Origin: JALZMG01 sp963844175
GTDB taxonomy: Bacteria > Actinomycetota > Acidimicrobiia > Acidimicrobiales > Ilumatobacteraceae
Length of the DNA: 64,000 nucleotides
Reading direction: 5' to 3'
Assembly (NCBI GenBank): GCA_963844175.1
Contig: CAWJNE010000022.1
Span: forward strand, 248,001 to 312,000
This document shows, piece by piece, positions 25,237-32,721 of this stretch. The position numbers were made by a program, and so were the translations under genes. Position 1 is the stretch's first letter. Each line of letters starts with the position of its first letter. The notes below the pieces were generated by a model. The model was not told the DNA's origin. It ran no database searches and saw only the letters and a program-made list of their open reading frames with translations.

Positions 25237-26366
25237 CCATCACCCATCGCAGCAACGACGAGATCCTCGGTCGGAGCGAGATCGACGACCTCGAGGCGAT
25301 CCTCGCTGTCACGAACACCGACGTCGACGAGGTGCTGCACGCCGTCAAGGACAACGCCGACGCCCTCTTCACGTGGGACTACTCGCTGGCCCGCCCGCAG
25401 CTGCGCAAGCTGTACGAGAAGGGTAAGACCGGGCAGTGGAACGCCACCACGGACCTGCCCTGGGACACCGAGGTCGACCTCGAGGCCGTCGTGTCGGCCG
25501 ACCAGCTGGCCGTCGCCGCCGGGCTCGACCCGAACCACTACGACGGCACGGTGCTGGAGAAGTGGGGCGACAAGGAGTGGCTCGAGTTCGGCATCCACAA
25601 CCGCCGCTGGACGCTGTCGCAGTTCCTCCACGGCGAGCAGGGCGCACTGCTGTGCACGGCCAAGATCACCGAGACCGTCCCGTGGTACGACGCCAAGCTG
25701 TACGCCTCGACCCAGGTCGTCGACGAGGCCCGCCACGTCGAGGTCTTCGCCCGCTACCTGGACGAGAAGCTGGGCGGCGGATTCCAGGTCAACGCCCACT
25801 TGCGGATGCTGCTCGACGACATCATCAACGACAGCCGCTGGGACATGACGTACCTCGGGATGCAGGTGATGGTCGAGGGGCTCGCACTGGCGGCGTTCGG
25901 GTTCATGCACCAGATGACCGAGGAGCCGCTGCTCAAGAAGCTGCTGCGCTACGTGATGGCCGACGAGGCCCGGCACGTCGCCTTCGGCGTGCTGTCGTTG
26001 AAGGAGGCCTACGACGGCATGACCGATGCCGAGATGAAGGACCGCCAGGAGTTCGCCTACGAGGCAGCGGTGCGGATGCGCGACCGGTTCATGAGCCAGG
26101 AGGTGTGGGAGCGCGTCGGCGTGAACCCGCGCGACGTCCTGCCCGTGGTGCTGCGCGACCCGACCCGCGAGCTGTTCCAGCAGATGCTGTTCTCCAAGAT
26201 CGTCCCCAACTGCAAGAAGCTCGGCCTGCTCGACCGCAACGAGTCGTGGCTGCGCCGGCGCTTCGAGGAGATGGGCGTCATCCAGTTCGAGGACCTCGAG
26301 GACACCGGCGAGGAGTACCTCAAGTTCGAGCTCGGCGCCGACACCCCGTCCCCGACCCCGGCCTGA
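25233..26366 (+). CDS. Ferritin-like diiron protein (putative oxygenase/desaturase)
   Basis: A 377-residue soluble protein. The two halves of a four-helix diiron site are plain: Glu135 (HGEQG) with Glu165-ARH168, and Glu215 (MVEG) with Glu245-ARH248; each Glu and its ExxH are exactly 30 residues apart. This is the ribonucleotide reductase R2/acyl-ACP desaturase/AurF pattern. Co-translated with TetR and downstream of an acyl-CoA synthetase, it may oxidise a fatty acyl chain; the substrate is an inference. Confidence 0.8.
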   Translation: MTITHRSNDEILGRSEIDDLEAILAVTNTDVDEVLHAVKDNADALFTWDYSLARPQLRKLYEKGKTGQWNATTDLPWDTEVDLEAVVSADQLAVAAGLDPNHYDGTVLEKWGDKEWLEFGIHNRRWTLSQFLHGEQGALLCTAKITETVPWYDAKLYASTQVVDEARHVEVFARYLDEKLGGGFQVNAHLRMLLDDIINDSRWDMTYLGMQVMVEGLALAAFGFMHQMTEEPLLKKLLRYVMADEARHVAFGVLSLKEAYDGMTDAEMKDRQEFAYEAAVRMRDRFMSQEVWERVGVNPRDVLPVVLRDPTRELFQQMLFSKIVPNCKKLGLLDRNESWLRRRFEEMGVIQFEDLEDTGEEYLKFELGADTPSPTPA

Positions 26367-26367
26367 C

Positions 26368-26451
26368 CCATCCGAGGGTTTGCTGCATGCGAGGGTCAGC
26401 CGCGGGGCTTCCCCTCCGCAAACCCTCCGATGGCAGGAAACCCTCGGATGG
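26368..26451. repeat. Nested palindromic repeat, family A, copy 3
   Basis: Outer arms 26368-26381 and 26438-26451 are exact complements and identical to those at 18-31 and 87-100; inner arms and the CGCGGGGC core are also conserved. It fills the whole gap between the diiron gene and the next gene, ending 6 bases before its start. Confidence 0.8.
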
Positions 26452-26457
26452 GGTGGG

Positions 26458-27234
26458 GTGAGTCGGGACGGGTGGGACCCGGGGCAGTACGGCAAGTTCG
26501 CCGCCGAGCGGGCGCAGCCGTTCTGGGACCTCGTCGGGCTGGTCGAGCGGGACCGGCCGATCCGGCGCGGAGTCGACCTCGGATGCGGTTCCGGTGAGCT
26601 GACCGCCGCCGCCGCGGAGCGCCTCGGCATCGAGACAATCGTCGGCATCGATTCGTCGCCCAAGATGCTGGCCGGCGCGCCGCCAGGGCTCGACGTGCGG
26701 GAAGGTGACCTGGCGACGTGGACCTCGGACGGTGACCACGACCTCGTGCTGGCCAACGCCAGCCTGCAGTGGGTGCCCGACCACCCCGGCGTCATCACCC
26801 GCTGGTGGGCTGCGCTTCGAGACGCCGGCCAGCTCGCCGTGCAGGTCCCCGCCAACGCCGACCACCCGTCGCACCGCATCGCCGCCGAGGTCGCCGCCAG
26901 CGACCCGTTCCGCTCGGCGATGGGCGGCGCGCCACCCGCCGATCCCGTCGCCCGCAACGTGCTGGCGCCGGAGCAGTACGCGGTCCTGCTCGACCACCTC
27001 GGCGCCCGGCGACAGCACGTCCGCCTGCAGGTCTACGGGCACCACCTCGCAGCGTCGAGCGACGTCGTCGAGTGGGTCAAGGGCACGTCGCTGACCCGCT
27101 TCGTCGACGTGCTGCCCGACGACCTGCGGGAGCCCTTCGTCGACGAGTACCGCCGACGCCTGCTCGAGGCCATCGGGGACACGGCGCCGTACTTCTACCC
27201 GTTCAAGCGGATCCTGATCTGGGGGAGGCGCTGA
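26458..27234 (+). CDS. Trans-aconitate 2-methyltransferase-like SAM enzyme
   Basis: A 258-residue class I methyltransferase. WDPGQYGKFAAERAQPFWDLV at the start, DLGCGSGELTAAAAERLG and VGIDSSPKMLAGA, ANASLQWVPDH, LAVQVPANADHPSHR, and the late FPF-like FYPFKRILIWG all match the Tam family, which methylates trans-aconitate to relieve aconitase inhibition. The start is GTG at 26458; the longer frame begins inside the repeat. The Tam assignment is from remembered family pattern, so substrate is probable rather than certain. Confidence 0.82.
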   Translation: MSRDGWDPGQYGKFAAERAQPFWDLVGLVERDRPIRRGVDLGCGSGELTAAAAERLGIETIVGIDSSPKMLAGAPPGLDVREGDLATWTSDGDHDLVLANASLQWVPDHPGVITRWWAALRDAGQLAVQVPANADHPSHRIAAEVAASDPFRSAMGGAPPADPVARNVLAPEQYAVLLDHLGARRQHVRLQVYGHHLAASSDVVEWVKGTSLTRFVDVLPDDLREPFVDEYRRRLLEAIGDTAPYFYPFKRILIWGRR

Positions 27235-27262
27235 CGTCGCGAACGGCCGTCAGACGCCCTGC

Positions 27263-27268
27263 TACCTT
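27263..27268 (+). promoter_or_regulatory. Possible -10 box of the LPXTG protein gene
   Basis: TACCTT about 33 bases before the ATG, with a Shine-Dalgarno GAGGGGAG (27290-27297) between; a leadered transcript, unlike its neighbours. Confidence 0.35.
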
Positions 27269-27301
27269 CCGGCCGGACGCCTGCCGACCGAGGGGAGACG
27301 C

Positions 27302-28792
27302 ATGGGTGCGCGCTGGCTGACGGGGTGCCGCTGGGCGGTTCCAGCACTGGCCATTGCGATCGGAGTTGCGGTCCCGGCGGCAACGTCACCGTCGGTGCAG
27401 GCAGGGGTCGGCGATCCCGTCGTCGTGACGTTCGAGTACACGGGTGCGGCGCAGACCTGGGTGGTGCCGGACACGGTGACCGTGGCCACGTTCGACGTGT
27501 ACGGCGCCCAAGGTGGCCTCGGAGATGTGACCACAGCACAGCCTCCCGGGTTGGGTGGACGGGCGACCGCAACGCTGTCGGTCACGCCTGGCAGCACGGT
27601 CCACGTGATCGTTGGTGGCAAGGGCGCCGACGGCAACGTCTTCAATGCGTGCTCCAGCGCAGGGGGCTTCAACGGCGGCGGTGATGGCGGAACGCAGAAC
27701 GTGTTCCAATCCTGCGGTCAGGGGGGTGGTGGGGCGTCGGACGTGCGCATCGGCGGCCTCGGGGTGACCAACCGGGTCCTCGTCGCCGGTGGGGGAGGCG
27801 GAGCGTCCGTCAACGGCTTCTGCCCGGACGCTGGAGGCGGCGGGGGGCTCACGGGCGTCTCGGTGCCGAGGGCCGGGGCGTGCACCGGCGGAGGTGCCGG
27901 CGGCAACCAGGACGGCACCACCGGAAGCGGCGTGCTCGGGTTCGGCTCGGACGGAGGGCCGTTCGTGTTTCCGAATGCGGCGGGCGGTGGTGGTGGCGGC
28001 GGCTACTACGGCGGGGCAGGTGGCGCGACCGGCGGTTATGGGGGTGGCGGCGGCAGTGGATTCGGGCCCTCCGACACCGACTTCGAGACCGCGGTCAGGC
28101 AAGGAAACGGCCTCGTCACGATCACCTACGGGACGCTGGCGATCGCGGAGCTCGATCCGCCGAGCGGACCGGCGGGTACGCCGGTCACGATCACCGGGAG
28201 CGGGTTCAACCCGACGCCGGGCGCGACGACCGTGCAGTTCGGTCCCTACCAGGCCACCGAGGTCACCTGCGCCAGCAGCACCAGCTGCACTGCGGTCAGC
28301 CCACCGAACGCCACCGGTGGGTCCGAGGTGGTGGACGTGACGGTGTCGACGGGTGGCATGACGAGCAACTCGTTGACGTACACCTACCTCGCGATCCCCA
28401 CGTTGACGGCGATCAGTCCGACCAGCGGGCCCGAGGCCGGTGGCACCCAGATCACGTTCCGCGGCACCAACTTCTCGACCGAGCAGGGCGTGACCGGGTT
28501 CATCTTCGGCTCGCTCGACGCCGGTTCCTTCGCCACCTCCGTCAACTGCGCGTCGACGACGGAGTGCACGGGCCTGACCCCGCCGGGGACGGGCGCCGTC
28601 CTGGTGTTCGCCAGCACCATCGATGGCACGTCGGAAGGACTGCCGTTCACGTACGTCTCGGGCGAGACGCCGACGCCCCTTCCGAACACCGGCGTCAACG
28701 ACTCGGTCATGCTGCTGTTGCTGGCCGTTGGCTTCGTGGGTGCGGGTTCGGCGCTGCTCGTCGTGAGCCAGCGTCGCCGCGCTGCGCCATAG
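27302..28792 (+). CDS. Cell-wall-anchored glycine-rich protein with two IPT/TIG domains
   Basis: A 496-residue surface protein: a signal peptide (about 1-35), a beta domain of the type that begins FEYTGAAQTWVVP, a long glycine-rich region (about 110-270) with several Cys, two IPT/TIG immunoglobulin-like domains (about 283-365 and 366-450, each starting PxSGP), then LPNTG at 460-464, a hydrophobic segment and an RRR end. This tail is a sortase signal, so the protein is probably linked to the cell wall. Its role (adhesion, matrix or envelope) is unknown. Confidence 0.85.
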   Translation: MGARWLTGCRWAVPALAIAIGVAVPAATSPSVQAGVGDPVVVTFEYTGAAQTWVVPDTVTVATFDVYGAQGGLGDVTTAQPPGLGGRATATLSVTPGSTVHVIVGGKGADGNVFNACSSAGGFNGGGDGGTQNVFQSCGQGGGGASDVRIGGLGVTNRVLVAGGGGGASVNGFCPDAGGGGGLTGVSVPRAGACTGGGAGGNQDGTTGSGVLGFGSDGGPFVFPNAAGGGGGGGYYGGAGGATGGYGGGGGSGFGPSDTDFETAVRQGNGLVTITYGTLAIAELDPPSGPAGTPVTITGSGFNPTPGATTVQFGPYQATEVTCASSTSCTAVSPPNATGGSEVVDVTVSTGGMTSNSLTYTYLAIPTLTAISPTSGPEAGGTQITFRGTNFSTEQGVTGFIFGSLDAGSFATSVNCASTTECTGLTPPGTGAVLVFASTIDGTSEGLPFTYVSGETPTPLPNTGVNDSVMLLLLAVGFVGAGSALLVVSQRRRAAP

Positions 28793-28823
28793 CGCCCACC
28801 CTCTTGTGGGCCGCCACGTGACC

Positions 28824-28829
28824 TAGCCT
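28824..28829 (+). promoter_or_regulatory. Probable -10 box of dapA, leaderless
   Basis: TAGCCT, 6 bases before the dapA ATG. Confidence 0.5.
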
Positions 28830-28835
28830 GCCCGC

Positions 28836-29735
28836 ATGGCACGTTTCGGGCGGGTGCTCACCGCCATGGTCACGCCCTTCACGGACGATGGGTCGCTCGA
28901 CGTCGACGGCTCAGTGGCGCTGGCCCGTTGGCTGGTGGAGCAGGGCAACGAGGGCCTCGTGCTCGCCGGAACGACCGGCGAGGCGCCGACCATGAGCGAC
29001 GACGAGAAGCTGACGCTGTGGTCGGCTGTCGCCGAGGCGGTCACCGTGCCGGTCGTGGCGGGCTCGACGACCAACGACACGGCCCACTCGGTGCACCTCA
29101 CCGCCGAAGCGTCCAAGCTCGGCGTCGCCGGAGTCCTCGCCCTGTGCCCGTACTACAACCGTCCGTCCCAGGCCGGGATCGAGGGGCACCTGCGGGCGAT
29201 CGCCGAGGCGACCGACCTGCCGGTCGTGATCTACGACATCCCGGTCCGCACCGGGCGCAAGATCTCCACCGCCCTGCTCGCCCGGCTGGCCCACGAGGTG
29301 CCGAACCTGATCGGGGTCAAGGACGCCGCCGGCAGCCCGGGGGAGACGGCCCGCCTGCTCGCGGTCGCGCCCGCCGACTACGAGGTGTACTGCGGTGACG
29401 ACGCCTTGACGCTGCCGTTCCTGTCCGTCGGCGCCGTCGGCCTGATCGGCGTCGCCACCCACTGGGCGGCGCCCGAGGTGGTCGCCATGTTCGACGCCTG
29501 GGAGGCCGGCGACACGGCCCGCGCCCGTCAGCTCAACGCGCTCCTGTTGGACAGCTGGGACTTCGAGACCGGCGACGAGTCGCCGAATCCCGGCCCGGCG
29601 AAAGCGATGCTGCGCCACCTCGGCCGGCCGGCCGGAACGTGCCGCCCGCCGATGGGTGCCGACCCCGAGTGGCTCGACGGACGGGCCGCCGAGGTCATGG
29701 CCAACCTGGTCGCCGCCCGTGGACCGACGCGATGA
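28836..29735 (+). CDS. dapA: 4-hydroxy-tetrahydrodipicolinate synthase
   Basis: Condenses pyruvate with aspartate semialdehyde, the first committed lysine/DAP step. GTTGE at 45-49, Tyr107, Tyr133 in VIYDIPVRTG and the Schiff-base Lys162 in GVKDAAGSPGE are all in place. 299 residues, TIM barrel length. Separated from dapB by 10 kb. It is followed by an RNase J gene, a common actinobacterial neighbour. Confidence 0.95.
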   Translation: MARFGRVLTAMVTPFTDDGSLDVDGSVALARWLVEQGNEGLVLAGTTGEAPTMSDDEKLTLWSAVAEAVTVPVVAGSTTNDTAHSVHLTAEASKLGVAGVLALCPYYNRPSQAGIEGHLRAIAEATDLPVVIYDIPVRTGRKISTALLARLAHEVPNLIGVKDAAGSPGETARLLAVAPADYEVYCGDDALTLPFLSVGAVGLIGVATHWAAPEVVAMFDAWEAGDTARARQLNALLLDSWDFETGDESPNPGPAKAMLRHLGRPAGTCRPPMGADPEWLDGRAAEVMANLVAARGPTR

Positions 29736-29739
29736 GACA

Positions 29740-29760
29740 TGAGCGGTCAGCGACCGCTCA
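29740..29760 (+). terminator. 21-base palindrome after dapA (family E)
   Basis: TGAGCGGT and ACCGCTCA flank CAGCG. The 21 bases are the exact reverse complement of 24583-24603, also just after a stop codon. No T-run follows. Confidence 0.5.
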
Positions 29761-29789
29761 TCGCTCATCGCGCGGCCTGAGGGGGACGG

Positions 29790-31463
29790 GTGGCTGATCC
29801 GGTCCGGCTGGTCTTCCTCGGCGGGTTGGGGGAGATCGGGCGCAACTGCATGGCCATCGAGCAGGGGGTCGGCGACGACCGCCGCATTCTGCTCATCGAC
29901 TGCGGGCTGATGTTCCCCGGCCCCGACCTGCACGGCATCGACCTCGTGCTGCCGGACTTCACGTACCTGCGGGAGAACGCCGACCGCATCGACGCGCTCG
30001 TGGCGACGCACGGCCACGAGGACCACGTCGGCGGCTTGCAGTTCCTGCTGCGCGAGATCAGCTTCCCGATCTACGGCTCGGCCCTCACGCTGGGATTGGC
30101 CCGCAACCGCATCGAGGAGGCCGGTCTCCTCGGTCGCACCGAGCTGATCCCGGTCGCCGACGGCGAGCGACGACGGATCGGCACGTTCGACGTCGAGTTC
30201 ATCCCGGTCACCCACAGCGTCCCGCACTCCAACGCTGTCGCCGTGCACACCCCGCAGGGCGTGATCCTCCACTCCGGCGACTTCAAGCTCGACCTCACCC
30301 CCGTCGACGACCGCCGCACCGATCTGGCCCGCATCGGCCAGCTGGCCAAGACCGACGGCATCCGTGTGCTGCTGGCCGACTCGACGAACGCCGAAGAGGC
30401 CGGGTACGCGCCGAGCGAGCGCAGCGTGGGGCGGGTCCTGCGCACGATCTTCGCCGAGCACGCCGGCCGGCGGATCATCACCGCCAGCTTCGCCAGCCAC
30501 CTCCACCGCATCCAGCAGATCGCCGATGCCGCCATCGAGGGCGGCCGCAAGGTGGCGACGCTCGGGCTGAGCATGCGCAAGAACGTGCAGCTCGGCCTGG
30601 ACCTCGGCATCCTCCACCTCCCGGCCAGCCAGCTCATCGACGTCGAGGACATCGACCGCTACCCGCCGGGCGAGGTGTGCGTGATCTCGACCGGGTCCCA
30701 GGGCGAGCCGATGTCGGCGCTGGCGCTGCTGGCGCGCGGCGAGAACAAGTTCGTCAAGCTGGCCGAGCACGACACGGTCATCCTCTCCAGCCACGCCATC
30801 CCCGGCAACGAGAGCAACGTCAACCGGGTGATGGACGGCCTGCTCAAGGCCGGCGCCACCGTCATCCACTCGGGCATCCAGGACGTCCACGCCACCGGGC
30901 ACGCCCAGGCCGACGAGCTGAAGACGTACCTGTCGATCGCCAACCCGGAGTGGTACGTGCCGATCCACGGCGAGTACCGCCACCTGGTTGCCAACGCCGC
31001 CCTGGGTGAGGTGATGGGGGTCCCGCGCGACCACGTGTTCGTGTGCGACGACGGCGACGTGCTGGAGGTCACCGACCGGGGCGTCGACGTCGCCGGACGA
31101 GTGCCGGCCGGGTACCTGTTCGTCGACGGCATCGTCGGCGACGTCGGGTCGGGCGTGCTCCGCGACCGGCGCGTGCTGGCCAGCGAGGGCGTGGTCGTGG
31201 TGGTCGTGACCGTCGACACGCAGACGGGCAAGGTGCTCGTCGGTCCGGAGATCATCACCAGGGGGTGGGTGTACGCCCCCGAGGCGGAGGACCTGCTCGA
31301 CGAGGCCTGCGACACGGTCGCCGCGGCCGTCGAGCAGTCGTTGGCGGCCGGCGTTCTGGACGTCGAGGCGCTCGAGCGCGACGTGCGGCGGGCCGCCGGC
31401 AAGTTCGTCAGTGAGCGGACCCGACGTCGCCCGATGATCGTCCCCGTCGTGATGGAGGCGTGA
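29790..31463 (+). CDS. rnj: Ribonuclease J
   Basis: Metallo-beta-lactamase/beta-CASP ribonuclease with 5'-3' exo- and endo-activity in mRNA decay and rRNA maturation. Zinc motif THGHEDH at residues 73-79, HSGDFKLD, then the beta-CASP region (STGSQGEPMSALALLARG and SSHAIPGNE), and HATGHAQADELK. A C-terminal domain follows. 557 residues. GTG start with a G-rich Shine-Dalgarno (GAGGGGGA). Confidence 0.95.
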   Translation: MADPVRLVFLGGLGEIGRNCMAIEQGVGDDRRILLIDCGLMFPGPDLHGIDLVLPDFTYLRENADRIDALVATHGHEDHVGGLQFLLREISFPIYGSALTLGLARNRIEEAGLLGRTELIPVADGERRRIGTFDVEFIPVTHSVPHSNAVAVHTPQGVILHSGDFKLDLTPVDDRRTDLARIGQLAKTDGIRVLLADSTNAEEAGYAPSERSVGRVLRTIFAEHAGRRIITASFASHLHRIQQIADAAIEGGRKVATLGLSMRKNVQLGLDLGILHLPASQLIDVEDIDRYPPGEVCVISTGSQGEPMSALALLARGENKFVKLAEHDTVILSSHAIPGNESNVNRVMDGLLKAGATVIHSGIQDVHATGHAQADELKTYLSIANPEWYVPIHGEYRHLVANAALGEVMGVPRDHVFVCDDGDVLEVTDRGVDVAGRVPAGYLFVDGIVGDVGSGVLRDRRVLASEGVVVVVVTVDTQTGKVLVGPEIITRGWVYAPEAEDLLDEACDTVAAAVEQSLAAGVLDVEALERDVRRAAGKFVSERTRRRPMIVPVVMEA

Positions 31464-31479
31464 GCGAGCGTTTGGTCGC

Positions 31480-31971
31480 GTGAGCCGACGACTCCTGGCG
31501 TCCGGGGTGCTGGTGGTCGCGCTCGCGGCGTGCGGCGGCGAAGCGGGCGACGCGGATCCCGTCGTTCCGCTCGTCGACGAGATCGCACCCGCCATGGCCG
31601 CCGTCGACGCCGCCTCGGGCGGAGCGCAGCAGTACTTCGAGGTCAACGCCACGCCGCAGCTGGTCAACCTGTTCGTCGCCGCGGACGACGCGACGTCGGC
31701 GATCGCCTACATCTACGTCGACGGCGAGCTCGGCCCGCCGGCGCCTCCCGAGCCGGCACAGGGGGCGACGTTCGCCGCTGCCGCCGTGACGTTCGACCCG
31801 GCCACGATCCTGGACGGCGACCTGCCCGACGCCGACCTCACCGTGTTCACGGTCATCGGCGGACCGGCCGGTGCCGTTCAATACGGCGTCGTCGCCCGGT
31901 CGGCCGAGGGCGGCACCCTCGACATCACGCTGGCCGCCGACGGTTCGGTGCTCGGCGTCGACGCCACCTGA
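31480..31971 (+). CDS. Small secreted lipoprotein of unknown function
   Basis: A 163-residue protein with a signal peptide and lipobox LVVALAACGG (Cys near 19). The mature domain is acidic, with a predicted beta-sandwich pattern (QQYFEVNATPQLVNLFVAADDATSAIAYIYVDGEL). No family recognised. GTG start 16 bases after the RNase J gene, so it is likely in the same transcript. It is followed by a family B repeat. Confidence 0.7.
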   Translation: MSRRLLASGVLVVALAACGGEAGDADPVVPLVDEIAPAMAAVDAASGGAQQYFEVNATPQLVNLFVAADDATSAIAYIYVDGELGPPAPPEPAQGATFAAAAVTFDPATILDGDLPDADLTVFTVIGGPAGAVQYGVVARSAEGGTLDITLAADGSVLGVDAT

Positions 31972-31974
31972 CCT

Positions 31975-32073
31975 GATGGCCTCGCTCTCTCCGAAGACTC
32001 CGCTCACTCGGCCGGGCCGGGCAAGGCCGGCCTTGGCTGTCACGCTCACTGCGGCGTGGGCCAAACGGTTCTG
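31975..32073 (+). repeat. Post-stop repeat, family B, copy 2
   Basis: GATGGCCTCGCTCTCTCCGA then a GC hairpin (GGCCGGGCAAGGCCGGCC region); homologous throughout the first 70 bases to 44156-44225. It occupies most of the gap to the next gene. Confidence 0.7.
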
Positions 32074-32111
32074 AGTCAGCTGAGGTCCACGATCGCGGGT
32101 GGCGGAGTCGG

Positions 32112-32117
32112 TACGGT
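32112..32117 (+). promoter_or_regulatory. Probable -10 box of the gene at 32124
   Basis: TACGGT, 6 bases before the GTG. Confidence 0.45.
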
Positions 32118-32123
32118 CCGCGC

Positions 32124-32669
32124 GTGGCGGTGACGACGGCTCGGCGATTCGCCATCCGCCTCGATTCGATCGACGACCTGTTCTGGCCGTTCGACGCCCG
32201 CCCGATCGCCGAGCGCGCCGTCAACGGCGACGTGCGGTGGGCGCTGATCGACGAGTGGGACCGCTCTCGTGCGGCGCGACCGACGTCGCTGACGCTCGTC
32301 GTGCCGGCCGCCGAGCGGGCCACCACCGACGAGGCCGCGGTCACCGCGGCGCTCCACGCCTCGCTGCGACGGGCCAGCGGGCCGCTGCGCCGCATCGATC
32401 CGCAGACCCGCCAGGAGAAGGTCGCCACCTGGCTCGGAGTGTTCGTGTGGTTCCTCTCGATCGCCATCTCCGTCGTCATCGACCAGTTCGGCGATGACGT
32501 CATCGACTCGGCGTTGTCGCAGGGAGTCGTGCTGGTCGGCTGGGTGGCGCTGTGGCCGCCGGCGTCCCGGCTGCTGACCGAGGTGGCCCCGCACGCCTTC
32601 AACCGCCGCCGGTTCGCCGAGTTCGCCGACATGGAGATCCGCTTCGAGTGGGTCACTGAGCCGTCCTGA
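32124..32669 (+). CDS. Two-TM membrane protein of unknown function
   Basis: I do not recognise this 181-residue protein. A soluble N-terminal half of about 100 residues, rich in Arg and Asp, is followed by a hydrophobic pair (about 103-121 LGVFVWFLSIAISVVIDQF and 130-150 GVVLVGWVALWPPASRLL) and a short basic tail. GTG start just after a -10 box. It is 52 bases upstream of ftsK on the same strand, with its own putative promoter for ftsK between. Confidence 0.65.
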   Translation: MAVTTARRFAIRLDSIDDLFWPFDARPIAERAVNGDVRWALIDEWDRSRAARPTSLTLVVPAAERATTDEAAVTAALHASLRRASGPLRRIDPQTRQEKVATWLGVFVWFLSIAISVVIDQFGDDVIDSALSQGVVLVGWVALWPPASRLLTEVAPHAFNRRRFAEFADMEIRFEWVTEPS

Positions 32670-32708
32670 CCACCGAGGGCGTGGCGGAGCCGCCGAACAC
32701 CCCCTTGG

Positions 32709-32714
32709 TACGGT
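32709..32714 (+). promoter_or_regulatory. Probable -10 box of ftsK, leaderless
   Basis: TACGGT, 7 bases before the GTG at 32722. A GTG at 32713 overlaps the box and is therefore not preferred. Confidence 0.45.
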
Positions 32715-32721
32715 GAAACCC

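Noticed and set aside
32713..32715. GTG at 32713 as the ftsK start
   Set aside because: It overlaps the TACGGT box; the GTG nine bases later fits the leaderless spacing seen at other genes.
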